Shown: one piece after another, positions 8,558-13,800 of the stretch
Numbering within the stretch: the first letter of the stretch is position 1
Layout: every line of letters begins with the position of its first letter
Assembly (NCBI GenBank): GCA_945885485.1
Contig: CAMCYT010000048.1
Span: forward strand, 1 to 13,800
Direction: 5' to 3'
Source: Prosthecobacter debontii
Lineage (GTDB): Bacteria; Verrucomicrobiota; Verrucomicrobiia; Verrucomicrobiales; Akkermansiaceae
Length of the DNA stretch: 13,800 nt
Position numbers and translations under genes: made by a program
The notes under the pieces: model-generated
The model's input: only the letters and a program-made list of their open reading frames with translations
Databases searched by the model: none
Told to the model about the DNA's origin: nothing

Positions 8558-8881
8558 ATGAGCTTCCAATTTTTACTCCCGACTTTCGCCGCATGTCTAC
8601 TCGCTGCTTGCGCCTCCGGCACTGTCTCTAACATTCCACAAACCAAATCTGAAAAACAAATGCTCGGCCTCATGGAAAAATTCGATCGCTGGGACTACAA
8701 CGGCAACGGTTTGCTCAATACAAAAGAAATCGACGACGGCATCAACAGTCTCAAAGGCACATCCAGAACAGTCTCGTATACCGCTGCTGATGTCGTGAAA
8801 TACTACGATAAAAATGGTGACAAATCTGTCTCCCTCCACGAGGCACAGGCAGGATATGGCCGTGCCGCTACTCAGCGGTGA
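8558..8881 (+). CDS. Small EF-hand lipoprotein
   Basis: A 107-residue protein with a lipoprotein signal peptide: hydrophobic 5-17 and lipobox LAAC with Cys18 as the lipidation site. Two EF-hand calcium-binding loops follow. Loop 1 is D46-Y-N-G-N-G-L-L-N-T-K-E57, with all expected oxygen ligands and Gly at position 6. Loop 2 is D84-K-N-G-D-K-S-V-S-L-H-E95, which has Lys instead of Gly at position 6 but keeps the ligands. The protein is therefore predicted to be a membrane-anchored calcium-binding protein exposed outside the inner membrane. Its role is unknown. It lies 98 bases after the oxidoreductase and 122 bases before the SOUL-family gene on the same strand. Those gaps are too long to assume an operon. 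Confidence 0.85.
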   Translation: MSFQFLLPTFAACLLAACASGTVSNIPQTKSEKQMLGLMEKFDRWDYNGNGLLNTKEIDDGINSLKGTSRTVSYTAADVVKYYDKNGDKSVSLHEAQAGYGRAATQR

Positions 8882-9003
8882 GTGTTAGCTTCGATTCTTT
8901 GATGCCACATATACTAAGATGTATCCTCATCTTGTTCGGCAATGGGTTCTGATTAAAAAATTCCCGTTTGATTTCCCCATTTCCCAGCGGAATCTGTACT
9001 CTC

Positions 9004-9561
9004 ATGAAAGTCCTTTTCGCTTTACTGATCGCAACACTCACATCCTGCACGATCGAAAAACCCGCATACGAAACCATTCAAAAAAATGGTGACTTCGAGG
9101 TCAGGAAATACGCCAATATCCCCATCGTTTCCTCGCCTATGGAGGATATGGAGAAACGAGACACATCTTTCCGCCAACTCTTCAAATATATCAGCGGCGA
9201 AAACGACCAGAATAAGAAAATTAGCATGACCTCTCCGGTCTTTGTTAACGATGCATCGGAAACAAAAAAAAGCGGAAGCATGAGTTTCATGATCCCTGCG
9301 GAAGTCGCAAAAAACGGTTCCCCGGCTCCAAATGCCAAAGGCTTAGCCGTCGCAAAAATCGAGGGTGGAAGCTATGCGGTCTTAAACTTTTCCGGATGGA
9401 ACAAAGCAGACAAGCGCAAAACCGCGACCGAATCTCTCGCCAAGCTGGTCGCCGAGAACAACCTCAACCCCACAGGCAAACCCTTCTTCGCCTTTTACGA
9501 TCCGCCATGGATTCCCGAGCTGCTGCGTCAAAACGAAGTCTGGCAGAAATTGAAACCGTAA
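9004..9561 (+). CDS. SOUL haem-binding family lipoprotein
   Basis: A 185-residue protein. The ATG at 9004 is chosen because it opens into a compact lipoprotein signal peptide with lipobox LTSC (Cys15). The upstream TTG at 8968 would put 12 non-hydrophobic residues in front. The rest covers one full SOUL domain: YETIQKNGDFEVRKY (22-36), SFRQLFKYISGEN (55-67), KKISMTSPVF (71-80), MSFMIPAE (93-100), YAVLNFSGW (124-132) and PFFAFYDPPWIPELLRQNEVW (160-180, in two phrases). SOUL/HBP proteins bind haem or tetrapyrroles in animals. Bacterial members are mostly uncharacterised, so function here is not assigned beyond a lipid-anchored SOUL protein. There is no hairpin terminator directly after the stop; the palindromic repeats R1 and R2 follow 85-320 bases downstream and may serve as one. 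Confidence 0.92.
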   Translation: MKVLFALLIATLTSCTIEKPAYETIQKNGDFEVRKYANIPIVSSPMEDMEKRDTSFRQLFKYISGENDQNKKISMTSPVFVNDASETKKSGSMSFMIPAEVAKNGSPAPNAKGLAVAKIEGGSYAVLNFSGWNKADKRKTATESLAKLVAENNLNPTGKPFFAFYDPPWIPELLRQNEVWQKLKP

Positions 9562-9645
9562 ATGTTTCTGTGGGGAGTTGAACGTGGGATCAGCAGGTAA
9601 ACTTCCGACACTGGGATTAAATTTTTCACATTGAGTATACCTAGA

Positions 9646-9693
9646 GCCAAGGCAACGTGCGTTAGCCCCTTCGTTGACTTCGTTATCTTCTGT
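9646..9693 (-). repeat. Repeat copy R1 (reverse orientation, left module only)
   Basis: Read on the minus strand, R1 starts ACAGAAGATAACGAAGTCAA and continues CGAAGGGGCT; its first 30 bases match R4 (13185-13214) at 29 positions. A less conserved stretch with ACGCAC and CTTGGC follows, as in R2. It has no right module. On the plus strand its end abuts a small hairpin, CTTCTGTA (9687-9694) against TACAGAAG (9700-9707) around five A, which looks like two element ends lying head to head. Confidence 0.8.
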
Positions 9694-9714
9694 AAAAAAT
9701 ACAGAAGAGTTTGA

Positions 9715-9877
9715 ACAGCCCCGACTTCATCGGGGTGGGAAGGAAACGAAGAGAACGAAGGATGTTCCAACTCCTCATTCTCAATTTTTTCGCTTTGACT
9801 AAAAGTGGGCCAAGCTGCAGTGCGTCAGCTCCTTCGTTGCCTTCGTTTCCTTCCCACCCCGATGAAGTCGGGGCTGT
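9715..9877 (-). repeat. Repeat copy R2: palindromic element with perfect 37-bp terminal inverted repeats
   Basis: The outer arms 9715-9751 and 9841-9877 are exact inverted repeats of 37 bases, starting ACAGCCCCGACTTCATCGGG and ending CTGT. With two mismatches the pairing extends to 9762/9830, giving 46 of 48 positions and a 67-base centre. Each arm also holds its own hairpin, CCCCGA/TCGGGG around CTTCA. The inner part, read on the minus strand, has the left module (AACGAAGGAGCT) and the right module (TTGAGAATGAGGAGTTGGAA and onward; 9751-9784), the latter 33 of 34 identical to R3. It fills the gap between the convergent SOUL and SGNH hydrolase genes and could act as a two-way terminator. Together with R1 it accounts for most of the 340-base gene-free stretch 9562-9901; I see nothing recognisable in 9562-9645. 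Confidence 0.92.
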
Positions 9878-9901
9878 AAAAAACTGAATTGAAATTCCAA
9901 C

Positions 9902-10663
9902 TCACCAAGCCTTCTCAGCTTCCACCAATTGAGCGGCGGTCATGCCGAACGCGCGGAGGATGCCGCGGGCCATCATCTTGTTGCCTTCCGAATTCATGTG
10001 GCAACCATCACTGGTCAGTTTGTTCTGAACTTCGCCGCCGTAGAAGTAAGCGCCAAAGGTATTGGGTTTGCCTGGGACATCGGGGATGGTTTTAAGCTGT
10101 GCCTGCATGTCGGTATTGAGGTCGGCGAGCAAACAACCTTTTTCCTTGGCAATCTGGCGGAGGAAATCGTTGTAGGGAATCATCATCTGGTTGAGTTCCT
10201 TGCTGGCATCCTCACCAATCATGGTCGAGGTCAGCACCACGACTTTAATGTTAGCCGCTTGGCATTTCTCGATGATGGCAGTGATGTTCTTCTTGTAGTC
10301 GTCGATGCCTACGCCCTCAAAGGTGCGATCGCCGAGCACCAGTTTGAAATGCCAGACGTCGTTCACTCCGCAGCTCAGCGTCATCCACTGCGGTTTTTTA
10401 CTGATCACATCCGCTTCCAAGCGCGCGAGCATGTCCGTGGATTTGTGTCCGCTTTTGCCTGCGGCAATGTGCTGCACTTCCAATTCTTGGCTCTTCAGGG
10501 CGCTCATGACCAAAGACACATAGCCGCCCTTCTTGTTGCCAGCCTGAGTGATCGAGTCGCCCATGAAGGCAATGGTCTCGCCGGATTTCACAGCGATTTC
10601 GGCGTTAACGTTTGAGGCAACGATTGCCATCGTTGCGATTAGGATAATGATAAGGTTTTTCAT
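9902..10663 (-). CDS. Secreted SGNH/GDSL hydrolase
   Basis: A 253-residue exported esterase-type hydrolase. Start is the ATG at 10663; a TTG three codons upstream is possible but adds only three residues. The signal peptide ends near 21 (NVNA). SGNH blocks are all present: block I FMGDSITQ with nucleophile Ser37, block II Gly in AAGKSGH (69-72), block III GVND with Asn101, and block V DGCH with Asp219 and His222. The family hydrolyses acyl esters, often acetyl groups on sugars. The gene follows the sulfatase on the same strand after 43 bases, so the two are probably co-transcribed; together they would remove sulfate and acyl decorations from a polysaccharide (inference). The repeat R2 ends 24 bases beyond its stop and may terminate the transcript. 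Confidence 0.93.
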   Translation of the reverse strand: MKNLIIILIATMAIVASNVNAEIAVKSGETIAFMGDSITQAGNKKGGYVSLVMSALKSQELEVQHIAAGKSGHKSTDMLARLEADVISKKPQWMTLSCGVNDVWHFKLVLGDRTFEGVGIDDYKKNITAIIEKCQAANIKVVVLTSTMIGEDASKELNQMMIPYNDFLRQIAKEKGCLLADLNTDMQAQLKTIPDVPGKPNTFGAYFYGGEVQNKLTSDGCHMNSEGNKMMARGILRAFGMTAAQLVEAEKAW

Positions 10664-10706
10664 GGTAATCAATGAGTAGTAGTAAAGAGGAGTTACAGGG
10701 ATGGAT

Positions 10707-12056
10707 TTAATTTTCTGGAGTAGCGATTTTTAGTTTCGCACTAGTGTTCAGTTCTTGGATGAGTTCGTTTGCGCGCTGGGTAAGGGCTTCGACTTTTTCC
10801 GGATGGGTTTGGCTGAGGTCTTTGGCTTCGCCGATGTCGTCGCGCAGGTTGTAAAGGGCGGGGGAGCCATGGCCGTCAGCTTTCTTGGTGGGATCGGCGC
10901 CGTCTATGGTATCGCGTTGATCAAGAAACAGTTTCCAATCGCCTTGGGTCAGCGCTTGGGGGATGGCGGATTTTCCGTGCCAGTGGAGGAGTTCGGTGCG
11001 CGGATGTTTTTCGGATTTTCCGGTGAGGGTTTCAAAGATATCCAAGCCATCGATGATGGGTTGGCCTTTGCTGTGATTTTGCAGATCAATTCCGGCCGCG
11101 CGACAAAGAGTCGGCAAAAGATCGATGGCGGCAATGAGGGAGTCGCTGGTTTGGTTGGCGGGAATTTTTCTGGGCCAATTGACAATGCCGGGGACACGTG
11201 TTCCACCTTCCAATGGGCTCCATTTTTTTCCGCGCAGCGGCAAGTTACTCGCAGCCTGATCGCCTTGGGCGCCGTTGTCGGAAAGAAAGACGATCATAGT
11301 GCGCTCCCTGAGCTTCAGTTCTTCTAACAGTTTGATCAGCTCACCAATCCGCGCATCGAGTTCCTCAACCACATCGCCATATTTGCCGAACTTGGATTTT
11401 CCTTTCCAATCCGGATGAGCTTCGACCGGAAAATGCGGAGCGGTGTGGGGGAGATAGAGAAAGAAAGGTTTTTCGTGATTCTCACGAATGAAGCGCAAGG
11501 CTTCGTTAGTGAATAGTTCGGTGAAATTCCGGTTATCCACATCCTTGATGGCGATCTCATCTTTGCGCCAGATTTCCTTGAGCTGGTTATTACTCATCGG
11601 GTTATAGAACGTGCTATCAAACCCTTGCTCGTGCGGGCGGCTTCCTGGCAGGCGGCCGATGTGCCATTTCCCGGAAATTCCCGTGGCGTAACCTTCCGCC
11701 TTGAAAATTTCCGCGAGAGTGAGGGCATCGGAACTCATGCCGTCTTTACCGCCCATCAGATAACCCCCAACTCCTTGCGTCCAGCCAAGCCTGACCGGAT
11801 ACGCGCCGGTTAGAAGCGCCATGCGCGAGGGGGTGCAGACAGGCGCGCCGGAATGAAAATTGGTTAGACGCAAGCCATCTTTGGCGAGCTGATCGAGCAC
11901 TGGCGTTTGGATCGATGGATGACCGAAGCAACTGAGATCCCGATAACCTAGATCATCCGCCATGATCAGGATCACGTTTGGTTTGCGTGTTTCATCCGCA
12001 TGCGAGCTGGAAAAATTACCCAGCGTAAGCAAAAAGGTTGATATAATAAATTTCAT
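10707..12056 (-). CDS. Secreted type I (formylglycine-dependent) sulfatase
   Basis: A 449-residue alkaline-phosphatase-superfamily sulfatase with a signal peptide (1-20, cleavage after SHA). PNVILIMADDLGYRDLSCFG carries the metal-binding Asp34/Asp35. The maturation motif is CTPSR (74-78), in which Cys74 would be converted to formylglycine by a sulfatase-modifying enzyme encoded elsewhere. Further family landmarks are LTGAYPVRLG, GKWHIG (Lys130, His132), HTAPHFP (His204/His208), FLSDNGA (Asp260, Asn261) and GGTRVPG. Length and full motif set indicate an intact enzyme. The substrate (carbohydrate or aryl sulfate) cannot be read from the sequence, but the downstream SGNH hydrolase suggests a decorated glycan. 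No clear promoter is visible upstream, where a second type of repeat lies. Confidence 0.95.
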   Translation of the reverse strand: MKFIISTFLLTLGNFSSSHADETRKPNVILIMADDLGYRDLSCFGHPSIQTPVLDQLAKDGLRLTNFHSGAPVCTPSRMALLTGAYPVRLGWTQGVGGYLMGGKDGMSSDALTLAEIFKAEGYATGISGKWHIGRLPGSRPHEQGFDSTFYNPMSNNQLKEIWRKDEIAIKDVDNRNFTELFTNEALRFIRENHEKPFFLYLPHTAPHFPVEAHPDWKGKSKFGKYGDVVEELDARIGELIKLLEELKLRERTMIVFLSDNGAQGDQAASNLPLRGKKWSPLEGGTRVPGIVNWPRKIPANQTSDSLIAAIDLLPTLCRAAGIDLQNHSKGQPIIDGLDIFETLTGKSEKHPRTELLHWHGKSAIPQALTQGDWKLFLDQRDTIDGADPTKKADGHGSPALYNLRDDIGEAKDLSQTHPEKVEALTQRANELIQELNTSAKLKIATPEN

Positions 12057-12174
12057 GGAATCTAAGAATTTTTGTTAGAAGCCGTCTTAAAAATGCGATC
12101 AGCAAAACGGGAAAAATGTTTAAACCACAATGGGAGCGAAGCGGACATGGACGGAGTGAAACGTAGTCAAATGA

Positions 12175-12266
12175 ACAGGATGAACGCAGATGGAAGAATG
12201 ATTAAATACTGAGGACTTTCTATATTTCCGGTCTTTATCTCTTCTTGTTATCTGCGTCTATCCTGT
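12175..12266. repeat. Imperfect inverted repeat between sulfatase and peptidase genes
   Basis: The arm ACAGGATGAACGCAGAT (12175-12191) pairs with ATCTGCGTCTATCCTGT (12250-12266) at 15 of 17 positions. The right side continues CCATCTGCGG. The phrases are of the kind 'cagatggacaggat', which I recall as an intergenic repeat in verrucomicrobial and planctomycete genomes. It is unrelated in sequence to R1-R5. It lies within the 256-base gap 12057-12312; the rest of that gap shows no gene or clear promoter. Confidence 0.6.
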
Positions 12267-12312
12267 CCATCTGCGGTTGAATTCCTCTTTTCTTGATTGT
12301 TTAGGAAACCTC

Positions 12313-13020
12313 TTAGGGTTTGGCATGTGCTCCCCAGATTTGCTGCAACAGCTCGTAAATTTTCGGATCGTGTTTTTTGAGCTCGGCTGAAACGAATGGA
12401 TAGAAATCGTTGCGGTATAGCAACGCTTCCGTGGCCTCGGCGAAATATTCTTTGTGATCGGTGAGCGCGTAATGTTTTACCTCACGTCCGTCGTAGAGCA
12501 TGACTTTTTCGTAGTCGCCGCGCTTCACCGCCGCATCGAATGCGGCCAGAATTTCCGGATGATCAAAGCTCAGTACCTGATCGTGATAACCGTGTGCCAG
12601 CTCATGGAGAATCACCGCTGGCTGCTTGAGCATGTAACTCTTGGAGTAAAGCGCGCTCGCGACTGGAATGTGAACTTTCTTCACCAAATCCGGATGATAG
12701 CCCTTTTTCACCAACCAATCTTTCCCCGGGTGATATTGCATAGAACCCAACTCCGGATGCTTGTGTTCTATCCAAATCCCGATTTTACGCATGTCCGCAA
12801 GTTGTTTCTCCGGCATCAGGATGATGATGCGCTGCAGGTGATTGGCTAACATTTTCAACGCCAGCTCACCATCCTTTGCAAATTCTCCTTCGAGCAATTT
12901 CGGATCAATGGAAACCGTCCATCCTTCGATGTTTCTAACAACCGGCTCGAACCAACCGATTTGTTTCGGCTCCGCAGATGCGGTGATGGCGAAGGCGAGG
13001 AACAGGAAGATAAATTTCAT
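12313..13020 (-). CDS. Secreted zinc metallopeptidase-like protein (HELAH)
   Basis: A 235-residue exported protein with a signal peptide (1-16, cleavage after ASA). The zinc-binding HExxH motif is HELAH at 139-143, preceded by PAVI as in active zincins, with Glu140 as the catalytic base. About 50 residues later HKEYFAEATEALLYRNDFYPF (189-209, in two phrases) supplies a downstream glutamate, Glu191 or Glu195, as the likely third ligand. This is a gluzincin-like arrangement, and the EYFAE phrase recalls the anthrax lethal-factor-like (ATLF) and MtfA-type peptidases. I do not recognise the exact family and no substrate can be named. The repeat R3 begins 20 bases upstream of the start codon, so its promoter must lie in or beyond the repeats unless it is read through from the GxxExxY gene. 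Confidence 0.82.
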   Translation of the reverse strand: MKFIFLFLAFAITASAEPKQIGWFEPVVRNIEGWTVSIDPKLLEGEFAKDGELALKMLANHLQRIIILMPEKQLADMRKIGIWIEHKHPELGSMQYHPGKDWLVKKGYHPDLVKKVHIPVASALYSKSYMLKQPAVILHELAHGYHDQVLSFDHPEILAAFDAAVKRGDYEKVMLYDGREVKHYALTDHKEYFAEATEALLYRNDFYPFVSAELKKHDPKIYELLQQIWGAHAKP

Positions 13021-13040
13021 AATGGCAGGTCTAATTATTC

Positions 13041-13166
13041 ACAGAAGGTAACGAAGTCAACGAAGGAGCTTCGCGTAGAAGTTTGGCTTTGAGTTTTTCG
13101 GTTCTTTGGCAGTTGATTTGAGAATGAGGGGTTGGAACATCCTTCGTTCTCTTTGCGGCCTTCTGT
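13041..13166 (+). repeat. Repeat copy R3 (complete, 126 bp, forward orientation)
   Basis: R3 begins ACAGAAGG and ends CCTTCTGT, an exact 8-bp terminal inverted repeat; the outer 27 bases on each side pair at 21 positions. The left module (AACGAAGTCAACGAAGGAGCT, given here as 21-base positions 13050-13070) has a 9-base period of the form GAAGnnAAC. The right module at 13118-13151 matches R2 at 33 of 34 positions. The centre is variable. It lacks the CCCCGA/TCGGGG hairpin ends seen in R2 and R5. It occupies the upstream region of the peptidase gene. Confidence 0.88.
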
Positions 13167-13184
13167 AAGAATCTTTATTTTTTC

Positions 13185-13275
13185 ACAGAAGGTAACGAAG
13201 TCAACGAAGGGGCTTCGCGCGGCGGCTTGGCTTGGCTTTACGATTCTTTGGCTGAAGATATGAGAATGAAGAATT
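13185..13275 (+). repeat. Repeat copy R4 (forward, right end replaced next to GxxExxY gene)
   Basis: The first 35 bases (13185-13219) match R3 (13041-13075) with one mismatch, followed by a variable centre with CTTGGC and the start of the right module, GAGAATGAAGAATT (13262-13275). The conserved end (GGAACATCC...CTTCTGT) is absent: the stop codon of the GxxExxY gene is at 13286-13288, 10 bases on. R4 and R3 are in tandem, 144 bases apart start to start. Confidence 0.75.
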
Positions 13276-13285
13276 TTTTCCAATC

Positions 13286-13732
13286 TTATGTTAAATTGAT
13301 CACCGAAACGTCACTTTGGAAATCGTGGGGTTCTTTATTAGCACCGGGAAGAATCAACCGATGAATACCATCGATGACCCTGATTTCATTGAAGTTGATA
13401 AGGAGTCCGATCGGAACATCGAGCAGTTTCATGTAACTCAGAAGCTGGGCTTTGTGAATGGGAAGAATCTTCGAAACCGACTTGGCTTCGATGAGTATGC
13501 AGTCTTCGACAAGGATATCCAACCGGAGGTCTTCTTGTTTGAGAAATCCCTTATAGGAAATTTCAACCGGCTTTTGATTAACGTATGAATAACTCCGTAA
13601 ATCTAACTCCTTGGTAAGGCACCATTCGTAGATTGACTCGATCAATCCGGGCCCTTTATCGCGGTGGACTTCAATTGCCGCGCCGATGATTTCTTCTGAA
13701 AGTCGGTCGGCTTTGTAATACTGAGGATGCAT
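13286..13732 (-). CDS. GxxExxY protein (PD-(D/E)XK nuclease-like fold)
   Basis: A 148-residue cytoplasmic protein. The name-giving motif is GLIESIY at residues 29-35, and the whole first half fits the family pattern (IIGAAIEVHRDKGPGLIESI, then the WCLTKEL helix). Asp72 in RLDILVED and the ExK triad IEAKS (Glu82, Lys84) give the D...ExK arrangement of the PD-(D/E)XK nuclease superfamily (PDDEXK_3), and IHKAQLLSYMKL followed by GLLINFN matches the conserved second half. The C-terminal tail beyond residue 123 is about 25 residues and looks less conserved; family members are usually about 120-135 residues. No biochemical role is established to my knowledge. The ATG at 13732 has no Shine-Dalgarno site, and repeat R5 starts 17 bases upstream. 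The gene is thus enclosed by R4 and R5. Confidence 0.93.
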   Translation of the reverse strand: MHPQYYKADRLSEEIIGAAIEVHRDKGPGLIESIYEWCLTKELDLRSYSYVNQKPVEISYKGFLKQEDLRLDILVEDCILIEAKSVSKILPIHKAQLLSYMKLLDVPIGLLINFNEIRVIDGIHRLILPGANKEPHDFQSDVSVINLT

Positions 13733-13748
13733 TGATTAAGATTTTTTT

Positions 13749-13800
13749 ACAGCCCCGACTTCATCGGGGTGGGAAGGTAACGAAGTCAACGAAGGAGCTT
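13749..13800 (+). repeat. Repeat copy R5 (forward, cut by window edge)
   Basis: After a run of seven T (13742-13748), R5 begins ACAGCCCCGACTTCATCGGG. Its first 29 bases are identical to the outer arm of R2, including the CCCCGA/TCGGGG hairpin. It then switches to the R3 version of the left module (GGTAACGAAGTCAACGAAGG and AGCTT). It therefore links the two end types of the family. The remainder lies outside the window. Confidence 0.88.

Noticed and set aside
9528..9770. 80-codon minus-strand frame between the SOUL and SGNH genes
   Set aside because: It is composed of repeats R1 and R2 plus the tail of the SOUL gene, with no recognisable domain.
13035..13283. 82-codon minus-strand frame upstream of the peptidase gene
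   Set aside because: It begins with TTG and consists almost wholly of repeats R3 and R4; the repeated phrase comes from the 9-base period of the DNA repeat.
13041..13800. CRISPR array
   Set aside because: Copies are few, irregularly spaced, internally palindromic and partly diverged; there are no uniform spacers and no cas genes.

Overview
The window looks like chromosomal DNA of a Verrucomicrobiota-type bacterium (PVC group). The evidence is indirect. Most genes encode secreted or lipid-anchored proteins with clear signal peptides: a sulfatase, an SGNH hydrolase, an FAD_oxidored-type protein, a glucoamylase-like hydrolase and a transglutaminase-like protein. A GxxExxY protein gene sits among repeats, and good Shine-Dalgarno sites are scarce. 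Planctomycetota remain possible. No rRNA, tRNA, CRISPR array, integrase or phage gene is visible.

Layout. A minus-strand gene for a secreted protein runs off the left edge (1-525). Next comes a minus-strand 696-residue secreted protein with a helical front half, a transglutaminase-like core and a C-terminal beta domain (807-2897), ending at a good rho-independent terminator (751-792). Divergent from it is a Kup potassium transporter (3037-4935). Kup runs tail-to-tail, six bases apart, into a minus-strand glucoamylase-like hydrolase (4942-6690). The hydrolase is divergent from an FAD-dependent oxidoreductase (6828-8459), and their shared 137-base promoter region holds a near-perfect 22-bp palindrome. 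Two small plus-strand lipoprotein genes follow: an EF-hand protein (8558-8881) and a SOUL haem-binding-family protein (9004-9561).

The right third has a different character. A minus-strand block of three secreted enzymes, an HExxH metallopeptidase (12313-13020), a sulfatase (10707-12056) and an SGNH hydrolase (9902-10663), is bordered on both sides by one family of palindromic repeats. Copies R1 and R2 on the left face the opposite way to R3, R4 and R5 on the right. R2 is a 163-bp element with perfect 37-bp terminal inverted repeats. A GxxExxY protein gene (13286-13732; PD-(D/E)XK-like D...ExK motif) lies exactly between R4 and R5. A second, unrelated inverted repeat lies between the peptidase and the sulfatase.

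Functionally, the sulfatase and SGNH hydrolase fit removal of sulfate and acyl groups from a polysaccharide, and the glucoamylase-like hydrolase and FAD enzyme may serve carbohydrate use. The most unusual content is the repeat family with ACAG...CTGT ends and the nuclease-fold gene embedded in it. Whether that protein acts on the repeats is a hypothesis that the sequence alone cannot settle.
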